64,000 bases of DNA from Pseudomonas helvetica. GTDB taxonomy: Bacteria; Pseudomonadota; Gammaproteobacteria; Pseudomonadales; Pseudomonadaceae. The notes below the pieces were generated by a model that saw only the letters and a list, made by a program, of their open reading frames with translations, made no database searches and had not been told where the DNA came from. The position numbers and the translations under genes were made by a program. Below, piece by piece: positions 46,252 through 54,546 of this stretch (positions are counted from its first letter, which is position 1; each line of letters opens with the position of its first letter). The stretch is from the NCBI RefSeq assembly GCF_039908645.1, contig NZ_CP150917.1, positions 3,731,501 through 3,795,500 of the forward strand. The letters are read 5' to 3'.

Positions 46252-47160
46252 ATGCCTACTCCTTCGAAAAACACCACGGTCTACGCCGCGCCGGTCATGC
46301 GCAAACTGGCAGAAATTCTTGCCGACTTGCAGCCATCGCTGCGCAAGGTGGCAGACTTCATCCTGCGTCATCCGCTGAAAGCCGCGACACTGACCATCGA
46401 AGAGATGGCCCATGAAACCGCCACCTCACCGGCGGCGGTCAACCGTCTGGCCAAGGCGTTGGACCTGGGCGGTTACAGCGGCATGAAAGCCGAGCTGGTC
46501 GCGACCTTGCAGCAGATGGTCTCCCCGGTGGACAAACTGCGTAACGAGCTGGCGCACCGCCCCGGTGGTGCGTTCGGGCTGCACGAGCAAATCCAGAGCG
46601 CCACCAGCAACCTCGGCACCGCCGGCACCAACAATCACCCCGACACCTTCGAAGCCGTGGTCACCTGCCTGATCGAGGCGCGCAAGATCTACATCCTCGG
46701 GTTTGGCAACAGTGTCTACATGGCTGGTCTCGCGGCCTCGACACTGATGCCGTTCTGCGCCGACGCCACGGCGATCAGCATGGAAGGCGGCAACGAAAAC
46801 GCCGCCTATCGACTGGCTGCGATTACCGATCAGGACGTGCTGCTGGCGATCTCGCTGCCGCGCTATTCCCTCGACACCCTGCAGCTGTCGCGCTTTGCCC
46901 ATGAGCGTGGCGCGACGGTATTGGCGATCACCGACTCGCCCGCCTCGCCCTTGACCCACATTGCTCAGCACGTGCTGTTTGCACCGGCCGACCACCCGGT
47001 GCTGACCAGTTCCAACATTGCGGTACTGGCGCTGATCGAAGGCCTGGTTGCCGGCGTGATGGCGCGTAATAAAGAAGCGGTGAAGCTGGCGACCGAACTC
47101 ACTGAAAGCGTGATGAATTACCTGCACATTCCCGGCAGCAGCAAAACCCCGAAAAAGTGA
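46252..47160 (+). CDS. MurR/RpiR-family transcriptional regulator
   Basis: This 302-residue regulator has an RpiR helix-turn-helix (LRKVADFILRHPLKAATLTIEEMAHETATSPAAVNRLAKALDLGGYSGMKAELVATLQ) and a SIS domain (IYILGFGNSVYMAGLAASTLMPFC ... DVLLAISLPRYSLDTLQLSRFAHERGATVLAITDSPASPL). It closes the aot-like operon, where P. aeruginosa has argR after aotP, so it likely replaces ArgR as the local regulator. The ATG at 46252 gives the family length; earlier in-frame starts have no ribosome site. It is a distant paralogue of the RpiR protein at 24732. Confidence 0.92.
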   Translation: MPTPSKNTTVYAAPVMRKLAEILADLQPSLRKVADFILRHPLKAATLTIEEMAHETATSPAAVNRLAKALDLGGYSGMKAELVATLQQMVSPVDKLRNELAHRPGGAFGLHEQIQSATSNLGTAGTNNHPDTFEAVVTCLIEARKIYILGFGNSVYMAGLAASTLMPFCADATAISMEGGNENAAYRLAAITDQDVLLAISLPRYSLDTLQLSRFAHERGATVLAITDSPASPLTHIAQHVLFAPADHPVLTSSNIAVLALIEGLVAGVMARNKEAVKLATELTESVMNYLHIPGSSKTPKK

Positions 47161-47169
47161 GACGGTGGG

Positions 47170-47484
47170 TCACAGCCACCAGCGCAGCAGGAAAAAGAAG
47201 CCCATGCTCAGCAGCATGCTAATTAGGGTACTGCGGGTGTAGAGCACCAGGCCGATGGCGACCAGTGAACTGATCAGGTACGGATTGTCGTACTGCAGAT
47301 TCAGTTGATGGTCGGGCATGAACACAATCGGCCCGCAGATCGCCGTGAGCATGCCCGGCACCGCAAACCCGAGAAATTGCCGCGCGTTGCTGCTCAGGCG
47401 CACGGGCAACCGTGGTTCAAGGAACACATAGCGGTTGAGAAAAACCAGCATGCCCATTCCGAAAATAACCGCCCAGACCATCAT
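47170..47484 (-). CDS. azlD: Branched-chain amino acid exporter small subunit (AzlD)
   Basis: This 104-residue membrane protein has three or four helices and is the small partner of AzlC. It begins MMVWAVIFGMGMLVFLNRYVFLEPRLPVRL, with the conserved region FLGFAVPGMLTAICGPIVF. The start overlaps the azlC stop by four bases (ATGA), so translation is coupled. Related AzlCD and YgaZH pairs export valine, leucine and other branched-chain compounds. It converges on the RpiR gene with nine bases between. Confidence 0.88.
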   Translation of the reverse strand: MMVWAVIFGMGMLVFLNRYVFLEPRLPVRLSSNARQFLGFAVPGMLTAICGPIVFMPDHQLNLQYDNPYLISSLVAIGLVLYTRSTLISMLLSMGFFFLLRWWL

Positions 47485-48179
47485 GTGCGCGCTCCATAAA
47501 ACTTGTTGCAGACAAACCCGGCACTCATCCCCAGCAAGCCGGCCAGCACCAACGCCGAGCCCAAGTGCCAATAATTGAAGAGCACCGAGCAGAACAGCGA
47601 AACCGCCACGCAGACGACCGTCGGAACGTTGCGCACCACGGGGGTGATCAACGCGATAAACGTGGCCGCGATGGAAAAATCCAGTCCCAGGCGTTCAAGG
47701 CCCGGAATGCTGCTGCCCAGCACAATCCCGGCGAGGGTGAAGAGGTTCCATGCCACATAAAAGGTCAGGCCCACCCCGAGGGCGTACCAGCGATTGAACT
47801 GCCGTTGGTCAAATTGACTGGTCAGCGCGAACAGCTCGTCGGTGAGCAAAAAGCCCAGCCCTACCCGCCAGCGACCCGGCAACGGCGAAACCACCGGACG
47901 CATGCTCATGCCGTACAGCAGGTGTTGCGAGGTCAGCAGCAAGGTGGTCAGCAGAATAGAGAAAATCCCGGCGCCGCCCTTGAGCATCCCGATCGCGACC
48001 AACTGCGCAGCACCCGCAAAGACGATGCTCGACAAGCCCTGGCCTTGCAGTGGAGTGAGGTTGGCCTCAATGGCCATCGAACCCGCCAACAGCCCCCATG
48101 GCGCAGTCGCCAGGGACAAGGGCATGATGGCAGCGGCACCGCGCAAGAAAGCACTGCGCGGCAATAGATTGTCAGACAT
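47481..48179 (-). CDS. azlC: Branched-chain amino acid exporter large subunit (AzlC)
   Basis: This 232-residue inner-membrane permease of the AzlC/YgaZ family starts SAFLRGAAAIMPLSLATAPWGLLAGSMA and contains GLSSIVFAGAAQLVAIGMLKGGAG, SQHLLYGMSMRPVVSPLPGRWRVGLGFLLTDELFAL, which are family hallmarks. It forms an exporter with AzlD encoded immediately downstream. No regulator (Lrp-like) is adjacent. Confidence 0.92.
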   Translation of the reverse strand: MSDNLLPRSAFLRGAAAIMPLSLATAPWGLLAGSMAIEANLTPLQGQGLSSIVFAGAAQLVAIGMLKGGAGIFSILLTTLLLTSQHLLYGMSMRPVVSPLPGRWRVGLGFLLTDELFALTSQFDQRQFNRWYALGVGLTFYVAWNLFTLAGIVLGSSIPGLERLGLDFSIAATFIALITPVVRNVPTVVCVAVSLFCSVLFNYWHLGSALVLAGLLGMSAGFVCNKFYGART

Positions 48180-48486
48180 AGCGCTCTACAACGAAGGAAA
48201 GGTTGCCAACTGTGTCAGCCGATCAACCTCCTGTCTTGAACAATCTTGCGTAATTGCACATCCAGGCGCAGGCAGGTGATTGAGCACTGACCGGTAAAAA
48301 GTACTGCTCGATAAACATGGCAGCGACAGGAGATGGTCTATTTTTAATGGGTGTCGACTTCGGGTCGTTTGAGTGCAGGTGAACCTTATCGCCGGATGGC
48401 CGGTCGATAGGTGCAGCCCAGCCAGGTTGCCGGTGACCCCGTCGGTGGTAGCAACTGGCCCGTTTTATTCGCTGGAGAACGCTCCC
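48180..48486. other. Gene-free gap between azlC and pcs
   Basis: These 307 bases separate divergent genes and should hold both promoters. Apart from a small hairpin CGACTTCGGGTCG at about 48355-48367 I see no strong motif or reading frame. Confidence 0.5.
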
Positions 48487-49206
48487 TTGATAACGACCCG
48501 ACGCATGGCCACGCTTAAAGCCTGGGGCGCCCACGGTTTTACCGCAACCGGCGTGGTGACCGCCTTCCTGGCGACCCTCGCCTTGTTCGATAACCAGCCC
48601 AGGGCCTGCCTGCTGTGGCTGGGCGTGGCGCTGATCGTCGACGGTGTGGACGGCGCGCTGGCGCGCAAGGTGAATGTGCAAACGGTACTGCCGCATCTCG
48701 ACGGCTCCATACTGGATCTGGTCATCGACTACCTGACCTACGTGTTCATCCCGGCCCTGTTCATCTACCGTTACATCGACTTGCCAGCCTACACCCCGCT
48801 GCTGACCACCTCGGTGATCCTGGTCTCGTCGCTCTATTGCTTCTGCAACGTCAACATGAAGAGCAAGGACAATTACTTCCAGGGTTTCCCCGCTGCGTGG
48901 AACGTCGTCACCCTGTGCCTCTACATCATTGCGCCGACACCCTGGCTGACGCTGCTGACCATTATCGGCCTGGCGCTGTTGACGGTGACCCGGATGAAGT
49001 TCCTGCACCCGTTTCGCGTGCGGCGGTTCATGCCGATCAACATTGCCGTGACGTCCATCTGGTTGCTGTGCAGCCTGTCACTGATCCTCAACCATCCGAC
49101 CGCCAACCCTTGGGTCATGGGGCTGTGGCTGGCGATGTCAGCTTACTTTCTGGGGATCTGTATCTGCCGCTCGGCCGCAGACTGGCTTGAGCGCACTCAC
49201 CATTAA
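48487..49206 (+). CDS. pcs: Phosphatidylcholine synthase
   Basis: This 239-residue integral membrane enzyme joins choline with CDP-diacylglycerol to make phosphatidylcholine and CMP. The CDP-alcohol phosphotransferase motif has the wide spacing seen in bacterial Pcs (D-G-x2-A-R-x12-G-x3-D-x3-D), here DGALAR ... GSILDLVID. Several membrane helices follow. The start is taken as TTG at 48487 because GGAG is nine bases upstream and the length then equals known Pcs. The ATG at 48505 is the alternative, with no ribosome site. It implies use of external choline to make this eukaryote-like lipid. Confidence 0.88.
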   Translation: MITTRRMATLKAWGAHGFTATGVVTAFLATLALFDNQPRACLLWLGVALIVDGVDGALARKVNVQTVLPHLDGSILDLVIDYLTYVFIPALFIYRYIDLPAYTPLLTTSVILVSSLYCFCNVNMKSKDNYFQGFPAAWNVVTLCLYIIAPTPWLTLLTIIGLALLTVTRMKFLHPFRVRRFMPINIAVTSIWLLCSLSLILNHPTANPWVMGLWLAMSAYFLGICICRSAADWLERTHH

Positions 49207-49217
49207 TGGAGGCATGA

Positions 49218-49619
49218 ATGCCTATCCATATCGTGCAACTGGGCACGCCCCGTACACCCCATGAAGGGCTGCGCCTGGGCACAGTCCGTCGCCCACCGCG
49301 CGGCGTTCCGAAAGCCGAATTCGCCAGCCGCGACTTCTACGACACCTGGCTCCCCGCCCTGTCGCCCAGCGCGGAGCTGGTAACAGAAGCCAAAGCCGCG
49401 GAAGACGAAAAAGACTGGGAAGCCTTTCGACGTAAATTCAAGGCCGAAATGAACCACCCTGCCCCCAGCCAACTGCTGGATTTGTTGGCCGCCCTGTCTC
49501 ATCAAACGTCACTGGCCATCGGCTGCTACTGCAAGGAAGAACGCCACTGCCATCGCTCGGTGTTGCGGGAGCTGTTGATTGCTCGCGGGGCACAGGTTGC
49601 AGCGCTTGAAGAGGTGTAG
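49218..49619 (+). CDS. DUF488 family protein (YeaO type)
   Basis: This 133-residue cytoplasmic protein has the motif CYCKEERHCHRSVLRELLIARGA, the conserved Cys/His/Arg cluster of the DUF488 family, and an N-terminal LGTPRTPHEGLRLGTVRRPPRGVPK. No activity is established for the family. It follows pcs after 11 bases with GGAGG at six bases from the ATG, so it is likely co-transcribed. Confidence 0.85.
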   Translation: MPIHIVQLGTPRTPHEGLRLGTVRRPPRGVPKAEFASRDFYDTWLPALSPSAELVTEAKAAEDEKDWEAFRRKFKAEMNHPAPSQLLDLLAALSHQTSLAIGCYCKEERHCHRSVLRELLIARGAQVAALEEV

Positions 49620-49831
49620 TTGGGTGTTTGCTTCGAGGGGCGTTGGCGGCGGGATGTGAGCGGCAGAGTTCGGATGTGGATTCAACCGGTCGATGGGAGA
49701 TGTATCCAGGCGAGACAGTTGAAGAGCATCTGTCGGCAACCCGGACGACGGCAAGCGATACGCTACACTTTCCTGGCTCCGCCGCGGCACCTGAGGTGCC
49801 AAACCCTCGTCTCCTGATCTGGAGGTATCCA

Positions 49832-50863
49832 ATGAGCGCTAACAACATACTCACTTCCTTCACCGGCTGGGCCGCGACGGCGGCCGGCGCGCCACTGGAG
49901 CGCTATAGCTACGATCCTGGTCCATTGGGGGAAGAGGAGGTAGAAGTCGCCGTGGAGTATTGCGGCGTCTGCCACTCCGACCAGTCGCTGATCGATAACG
50001 AATGGGGCATCAGCCAGTATCCCTTCATCCCCGGCCACGAGGTGGTCGGCAGTATCGTGCGAGTCGGCACACAGGTACGCGGTCTCGAGGTGGGGCAACG
50101 GGTGGGCATTGGTTGGTACAAGGGCAGTTGCATGCATTGCTCCTCGTGTATCGGAGGCTCCCATCATCTGTGCGGCACCGTCAAACCCACCATAGTCGGC
50201 AGCAACGGCGGCTTCGCCGACCGCCTGCGTTCGCACTGGGCCTGGACCCTTCCAATACCGAGCGGACTCGACCCGGCCATGGCAGGCCCGCTATTCTGCG
50301 CCGGCTCGACGGTGTTCAACCCTCTGGTGGAATTCGACGTCAAGCCCACCGACCGGGTCGGCGTGGTGGGCATCGGCGGCCTCGGTCATCTGGCACTACG
50401 CTTCCTCAACGCCTGGGGCTGCGAAGTCACGGCCTTTACCTCGTCATTGAGCAAGCAGGACGAAGCCAGGCGCCTGGGCGCGCACAACGTAGTCGCCTCG
50501 ACCGACAGTAACGCGCTGAAGTCCATCGCCGATACTTTGGATTTCCTGCTGGTCACCGCCAACGCCGACCTCGACTGGCCAGCCATGCTCGGAACCCTGC
50601 GCGGCAAGGGCCGCCTGCATTTTGTTGGCGCCGTGCCTGGCGCGATTCCAGTGCACGTGTTCAATCTGCTTCCCCAACAAAAGAGCCTGTCCGCCTCGCC
50701 GGTCGGCTCGCCCAGTACCACAGCGACCATGCTGGAATTCTGCGTACGCCATCAAATCCTGCCGCAGGTCGAGCACTTCCCCATGAGCCGAGTCAACGAA
50801 GCCATCGATCACCTGCGCAGTGGCAAGGCTCGTTATCGCATCGTGCTGGATGCCAGTAAATGA
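49832..50863 (+). CDS. Zinc-dependent NAD(P) alcohol dehydrogenase (YahK/CAD-like)
   Basis: This 343-residue medium-chain dehydrogenase has the catalytic zinc site CGVCHSDQSLIDNEWG and GHEVVG. The structural zinc Cys cluster is GSCMHCSSCIGGSHHLC. The Rossmann glycine motif is VGVVGIGGLGHLALRFL. Similar enzymes reduce aldehydes with NADPH. The open frame extends far upstream (49628), but the ATG at 49832 has GGAGG seven bases away and begins the family N-terminus. It stands alone at the edge of the accessory region. Confidence 0.92.
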   Translation: MSANNILTSFTGWAATAAGAPLERYSYDPGPLGEEEVEVAVEYCGVCHSDQSLIDNEWGISQYPFIPGHEVVGSIVRVGTQVRGLEVGQRVGIGWYKGSCMHCSSCIGGSHHLCGTVKPTIVGSNGGFADRLRSHWAWTLPIPSGLDPAMAGPLFCAGSTVFNPLVEFDVKPTDRVGVVGIGGLGHLALRFLNAWGCEVTAFTSSLSKQDEARRLGAHNVVASTDSNALKSIADTLDFLLVTANADLDWPAMLGTLRGKGRLHFVGAVPGAIPVHVFNLLPQQKSLSASPVGSPSTTATMLEFCVRHQILPQVEHFPMSRVNEAIDHLRSGKARYRIVLDASK

Positions 50864-51244
50864 CTGAATGGCGCGTGGGGTGACGCCCGTACGCGCCTTT
50901 AAACTGCGCTCCCCCCTTCACTGGCTCGAACGGAGAAGGCGCCGACCTCTCCGTTTGCCTCGCATAGTTCATCAGTGGATGGTTTGGGATCATCGAGAAA
51001 CTTTGGGGGGTGTAAAAAACTAAAGGGGGGAAGCTATGGTTTAAGACGCGTTTTGTCTCGCGAGAGACATCCGCTTTGGGTCGGTTACATCCCCTCGCGA
51101 CAGGCAGCAATCGGCCATTAGTTGCCCCCCTAAAGCGCAGATATCGGCCAGGAGCAGACATTCGAACCGCTGACCAATACACTGCCGCGACAATCGTACT
51201 CAAAAAATTTTGTGCAAATGTTCACACAAGAAGAAGGGTTTCAA
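50864..51244. other. Gene-free gap at the left edge of the accessory island
   Basis: No gene is supported in these 381 bases. Base composition falls toward AT compared with the flanks. One segment near 51100 (GCGACAGGCAGCAATCGGCC) looks like filler sequence of Pseudomonas accessory regions; a related CCGATAGCTGCCTGCC occurs just inside the first MITE copy near 52370, on the opposite strand. No terminator is clear after the dehydrogenase gene. Confidence 0.45.
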
Positions 51245-51655
51245 ATGAGTCTTGATCTGTGCTTGGAAGCGGATAGTACACTCACAGCCCCGATACTGGG
51301 GAAAGCCTTAAACAATGCTGGTGCCTGGGAAATCATCGTTGCTGGCGACAGATTGGAAGCTACCTTTATCTCGGGACTAACGTTGAGTACCGATGGCGTA
51401 ACCACGGACTCTAGGATTTATGCTGAGAATACGAAGGGCATCGACTTCCGTGTTGCTATGCGTTGTAGCATCAGAATCAAAGGCCCCGAGCCGGAGGGGC
51501 AGTCTGCTATGGAAGATCTGGACAAAATAGCCCAATCCATCGCTCAGATGTGCTCGTCCCTCTTCCTGATAAGCTTCCAGCTCGAAGAAACATTGTACTG
51601 GCGGGACGCAGCGGGGCTGCATCGTCCTGGATGCCAGAGCCTCCAAAAACAATGA
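51245..51655 (+). CDS. Hypothetical protein, possible orphan immunity-type protein
   Basis: I do not recognise this 136-residue protein. It is soluble, without signal peptide or helix of membrane length. Seen features are the start MSLDLCLEADSTLTAPILGKALNNAGAWEI and a C-terminal half with CSSLFLISFQLEETLYWRD. The ATG at 51245 has AAGGG six bases upstream; ATG 51218 is a weaker choice. The lower GC content and the presence of other small orphan genes nearby resemble the immunity-gene tails of polymorphic toxin loci. That reading is inference. Confidence 0.55.
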   Translation: MSLDLCLEADSTLTAPILGKALNNAGAWEIIVAGDRLEATFISGLTLSTDGVTTDSRIYAENTKGIDFRVAMRCSIRIKGPEPEGQSAMEDLDKIAQSIAQMCSSLFLISFQLEETLYWRDAAGLHRPGCQSLQKQ

Positions 51656-51843
51656 CGAATCTACCTGGACGCACTCTGTCTACTACTGGGCATTTGCTGC
51701 ACATCTCAACGAAATGGCTATTAGCTGCTTTTCGCGATGGGCCGTTTTAGATCGGTTCCGGCCTGTCTCGACCGCAATAAAACGGTAAAAAAGCAGATGC
51801 TTGAATATGAAGCAGTTAAATCCAGAATATTTACTAAAAGAAA

Positions 51844-52167
51844 ATGTACATGAAGAAGCTAAGTAATGATTTCAGTGGAGCACTCCGATCGTTTGCGTAC
51901 TTCATGGCAAGTGGAAGCCACTACATGCTTGAAAACGTGGAGTACCTCGACATTTATGGCTCTGAGCCGAGTGCAATTGAGATGGTCTTCGCGATATTCG
52001 CGAACGTAATAGAGATGGACAGTGAAGGCAAGGTGCTAAATTTCACCTACGCCCAAAGAAGAGCGACTGACTACTTAAGGTCATACTGCGACCCATCGTT
52101 CAAAGTAACGCCGCCTCTTGAAGACTGGGAAACTGAGCTCTATGGACCGCCCTCACTCGAACACTAA
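51844..52167 (+). CDS. Small acidic hypothetical protein (possibly DUF7677-like)
   Basis: This 107-residue acidic, soluble protein includes SNDFSGALRSFAYFMASGSHYMLENVEYLDIYGSEPSAIE and YAQRRATDYLRSYCDPSFKVTPPLEDWE. I recall a family of this kind (DUF7677) often placed beside toxin or immunity genes, but cannot verify it. Two ATGs (51844, 51850) are possible; both have only a weak AAAAGAAAA ribosome site. Base composition is more AT-rich than the core genome. No partner toxin is seen in the window. Confidence 0.6.
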   Translation: MYMKKLSNDFSGALRSFAYFMASGSHYMLENVEYLDIYGSEPSAIEMVFAIFANVIEMDSEGKVLNFTYAQRRATDYLRSYCDPSFKVTPPLEDWETELYGPPSLEH

Positions 52168-52204
52168 GAAATGGCTTTAGCTCGCAGACACGAGGGACCG
52201 GAAA

Positions 52205-52375
52205 GGGTCCAGAGTGTGTAAAAACGCTTCACCAAAATTGAAGTATGCGCATCTACGTTAAATCTGAAATTTATCGGTACGTCAGCAGATATGGATTTCG
52301 CGTAGAGGCGCGATTTCCAGTCCGTTTTTTGTACCTGTCGCGCTGAAAAACATTTTTACACAGCCTCGGCCGATA
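52205..52375 (+). repeat. MITE-like element, copy A (left arm of the inverted pair)
   Basis: This 170-base repeat begins GGGTCCAGAGTGTGTAAAAACG and ends TTTTTACACAGCCTC, so its own ends are inverted repeats around TGTGTAAAAA. The same sequence lies in reverse orientation at 53183-53352, about 90% identical by eye. No open frame is present. It is the main content of the gap 52168-52507; the rest, 52376-52507, holds the lipoprotein gene's upstream region. Confidence 0.82.
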
Positions 52376-52507
52376 GCTGCCTGCCATAAAAATGCGCCTG
52401 TGCCTTCGCTGGCTCGAAGCTGATGGGCGATGAGTTCCCTAGTCCGCTCAAGTACTTGCTGGCTTGCGATGCGGTATCCTAGCCAACTCGTTAAACAAGG
52501 AAGAATA

Positions 52508-53083
52508 ATGCGCTCGTCGTCATTTCTGTCGTATCTCAAGCTCCCGGCCGCTCTGCTGATTGCCGGTCTCACAACTGCTTGTTCCAACTACCACTACAAG
52601 GATTACCAAGGCGATTGGGCGCCGGACTCGATGACGCCATATGACCTGTCCAATAACGAGGCCGATGCGCCGGTGGTGTATTTCGCCACCACCCGCTTTC
52701 GTGGGTTGGGAGTGCAATTCCATCGACTGTTGCTGGCCACGCATGTGGACGACCAACTGCTAGAGGGTGCCGGGCGGCACTCGATCCTCGACGTTTCCGG
52801 CAAGCAGGCGCTGCGCTTGAAACCGGGCAAGCACTCGCTGAGCTGGTGCTGGGCATCGATGAATGCCTTGGGTACCGGTGGCGCCAAGTGCGGCTTCGGT
52901 GCTCGCGATGTGGAGTTCCGCACAGGCCAGCGCTATGTCGTGGATTTCTCCACTCGCGACGACATCAGTGGACCTCCGGGGCGTGTAGTCTCGACCATTA
53001 CTATCGAGTCCGAGATTCGAAATCTGGATACCCATGAAGTGATCTATCCGCTGAGAGATGTTGCGAAGATGGAGAAGGAATAA
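52508..53083 (+). CDS. Hypothetical lipoprotein inside an inverted-repeat pair
   Basis: This 191-residue predicted lipoprotein has the signal LKLPAALLIAGLTTAC with the lipid-bearing Cys at residue 25 followed by Ser. The mature part contains YKDYQGDWAPDSMTPYDL and a beta-rich region (SGKQALRLKPGKHSLSWCWASM, GQRYVVDFSTRDD) that I cannot assign. The ATG follows AAGGAAGAAT. It sits between two inverted copies of a MITE-like repeat, which suggests it moved as cargo. Confidence 0.65.
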   Translation: MRSSSFLSYLKLPAALLIAGLTTACSNYHYKDYQGDWAPDSMTPYDLSNNEADAPVVYFATTRFRGLGVQFHRLLLATHVDDQLLEGAGRHSILDVSGKQALRLKPGKHSLSWCWASMNALGTGGAKCGFGARDVEFRTGQRYVVDFSTRDDISGPPGRVVSTITIESEIRNLDTHEVIYPLRDVAKMEKE

Positions 53084-53182
53084 CGATTGCGACGATCACC
53101 GTCACGAACTGAGTTGGGCGGTGATCGAAAGCTGCGTGGCGAAGGACAGCTTCCGATTGCTGCCTTTCACAAATGCCCGCAA

Positions 53183-53352
53183 TCGACTGAGGCTGTGTAA
53201 AAACGTTTTTGAGCGCGACAGGTACTCGAAATCGGACTGGAAATCGTGTTTCTGCGCGAAATCCACATCTGCTGACGTGCCGATAAATTTCAGATTTAAC
53301 GTAGATGCGCATACTTCAATTTTGGTGAAGCGTTTTTACACACTCTGGACCC
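53183..53352 (-). repeat. MITE-like element, copy B (right arm of the inverted pair)
   Basis: This is the reverse-orientation partner of copy A (52205-52375). Read on the minus strand from 53352 it starts GGGTCCAGAGTGTGTAAAAACG and ends ACGTTTTTACACAGCCTC, with scattered differences from A. The gap 53084-53507 holds, besides this copy, a possible decayed coding fragment on the minus strand (53507 down to about 53360, readable as ITIAGSSEDGFTSDKHAHVK) that has no start or recognised family. Confidence 0.82.
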
Positions 53353-53507
53353 AATGCGATCATCGAGATTGTGGCCATTGATCCTGAATTTCACACCAAA
53401 GTGCCTTGGACGTTACTTTGACATGCGCATGCTTGTCGGAAGTAAAGCCATCCTCTGATGAGCCAGCGATGGTAATGGTGTAAAGATAAGAGGTGTTGCG
53501 CAGACGC

Positions 53508-54422
53508 TTACTTTCGGTCCAGACTTTCGCCAAAGCCACGGATCATCTGCAACAACGACTTCACCCGCAGCGGCAGATTCCCGGCCGGGTACACCGCGTG
53601 CATCTGCGGGCTTTCGCCGCTGCTGGAGGTGAGCATGTATTCGGGACAGACCCGAAGCAGGCGCCCCGCTTCTACTTCGGGCTCTGCGATCCAGTCCGCC
53701 AGACGGGCGATGCCGACGCCCGCCAGGGCCGCCTGGAACACCGCCGAACCGGAGTTGAAACGAAACTTGGGATCGGCCCGAAAGCTGATGGCCTGCGTCT
53801 CACTGCGGAAATTCCAGTCTTTTAGAATCCGCGGCGCCGTGTGCAGGATCAGCGAGTGCGCTTCCAGCGCTTCGATGGAATCGGGCGTGCCGCGCCGCTC
53901 CAGGTACCCGGGGCTGGCGTACAGGTAACGTGAATAATTCCAGAGCGCAAAGCCGATCAGGTCACTGGATTGCGGATACCCGCCACGAATCGAGAAGTCC
54001 AGTTTGCTCTTGGCCGGGTCGATGGTGTCATCGGTGAAAATCCCATCGACGTTCACGTCTGGATAACGCTCACCGTACTGCGCGATCAGCCGGGGCAATA
54101 CCCCGTGGCCGAGAAACTCGGGGGCGGAAAAGCGGACCCAGCCGTAGGCCTGGCCGCTGATTCCGGCCAGGTCTTCATCCGCCTCACGTTGCAGATCCAG
54201 CATTTTGTAGGCGTGGGGCAACAAGCGCTCACCCGCCTCGGTCAAGCTCACGGCATTGGAGGAGCGATTGAACAACTTGACCCCGACACTTTCCTCCAGG
54301 GCTTGAACAGCGCGGGTCAGCGAACTGGGGGAGCGCCCCAGCGAACGTGCCGCCGCGACAAAACTGCGCTTGCGAGCCACCGTCGCAAAGGCTTCGAGTT
54401 CCCCCAACATATCCAGTGCCAT
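53508..54422 (-). CDS. LysR-family transcriptional regulator
   Basis: This 304-residue regulator has its helix-turn-helix near residues 16-35 (VARKRSFVAAARSLGRSPSSLTRAVQALEESVG), then LFNRSSNAVSLTEAGERLLPHA and a substrate-binding domain (YGWVRFSAPEFLGHGVLPRLIAQYGERYPDVNVDG). The subtype resembles LysR proteins of the DsdC/aromatic group, with no clear ligand. It is divergent from the TSUP permease gene 125 bases away, so it most likely regulates that gene. It forms the right edge of the accessory island. Confidence 0.92.
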   Translation of the reverse strand: MALDMLGELEAFATVARKRSFVAAARSLGRSPSSLTRAVQALEESVGVKLFNRSSNAVSLTEAGERLLPHAYKMLDLQREADEDLAGISGQAYGWVRFSAPEFLGHGVLPRLIAQYGERYPDVNVDGIFTDDTIDPAKSKLDFSIRGGYPQSSDLIGFALWNYSRYLYASPGYLERRGTPDSIEALEAHSLILHTAPRILKDWNFRSETQAISFRADPKFRFNSGSAVFQAALAGVGIARLADWIAEPEVEAGRLLRVCPEYMLTSSSGESPQMHAVYPAGNLPLRVKSLLQMIRGFGESLDRK

Positions 54423-54546
54423 TCACCACCTCGTTGCACTTTTCACAACGTGGCATTGCAACACAAAAAAAGCTGTTCCGTTAACCTTCCTGCTCAATGC
54501 ACACCGCTGGACTTTCACCACTCCTTCATCGTCAGGGCCTGATTTC

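Noticed and set aside
49628..49831. Upstream extension of the alcohol dehydrogenase frame
   Set aside because: The extension has no conserved sequence, while GGAGG lies just before the ATG at 49832, which begins the family N-terminus.
53360..53507. Minus-strand coding-like fragment (ITIAGSSEDGFTSDKHAHVK region)
   Set aside because: Reads like protein but has no start, no family I recognise and only about 49 codons, so it is noted as a possible remnant and not called as a gene.
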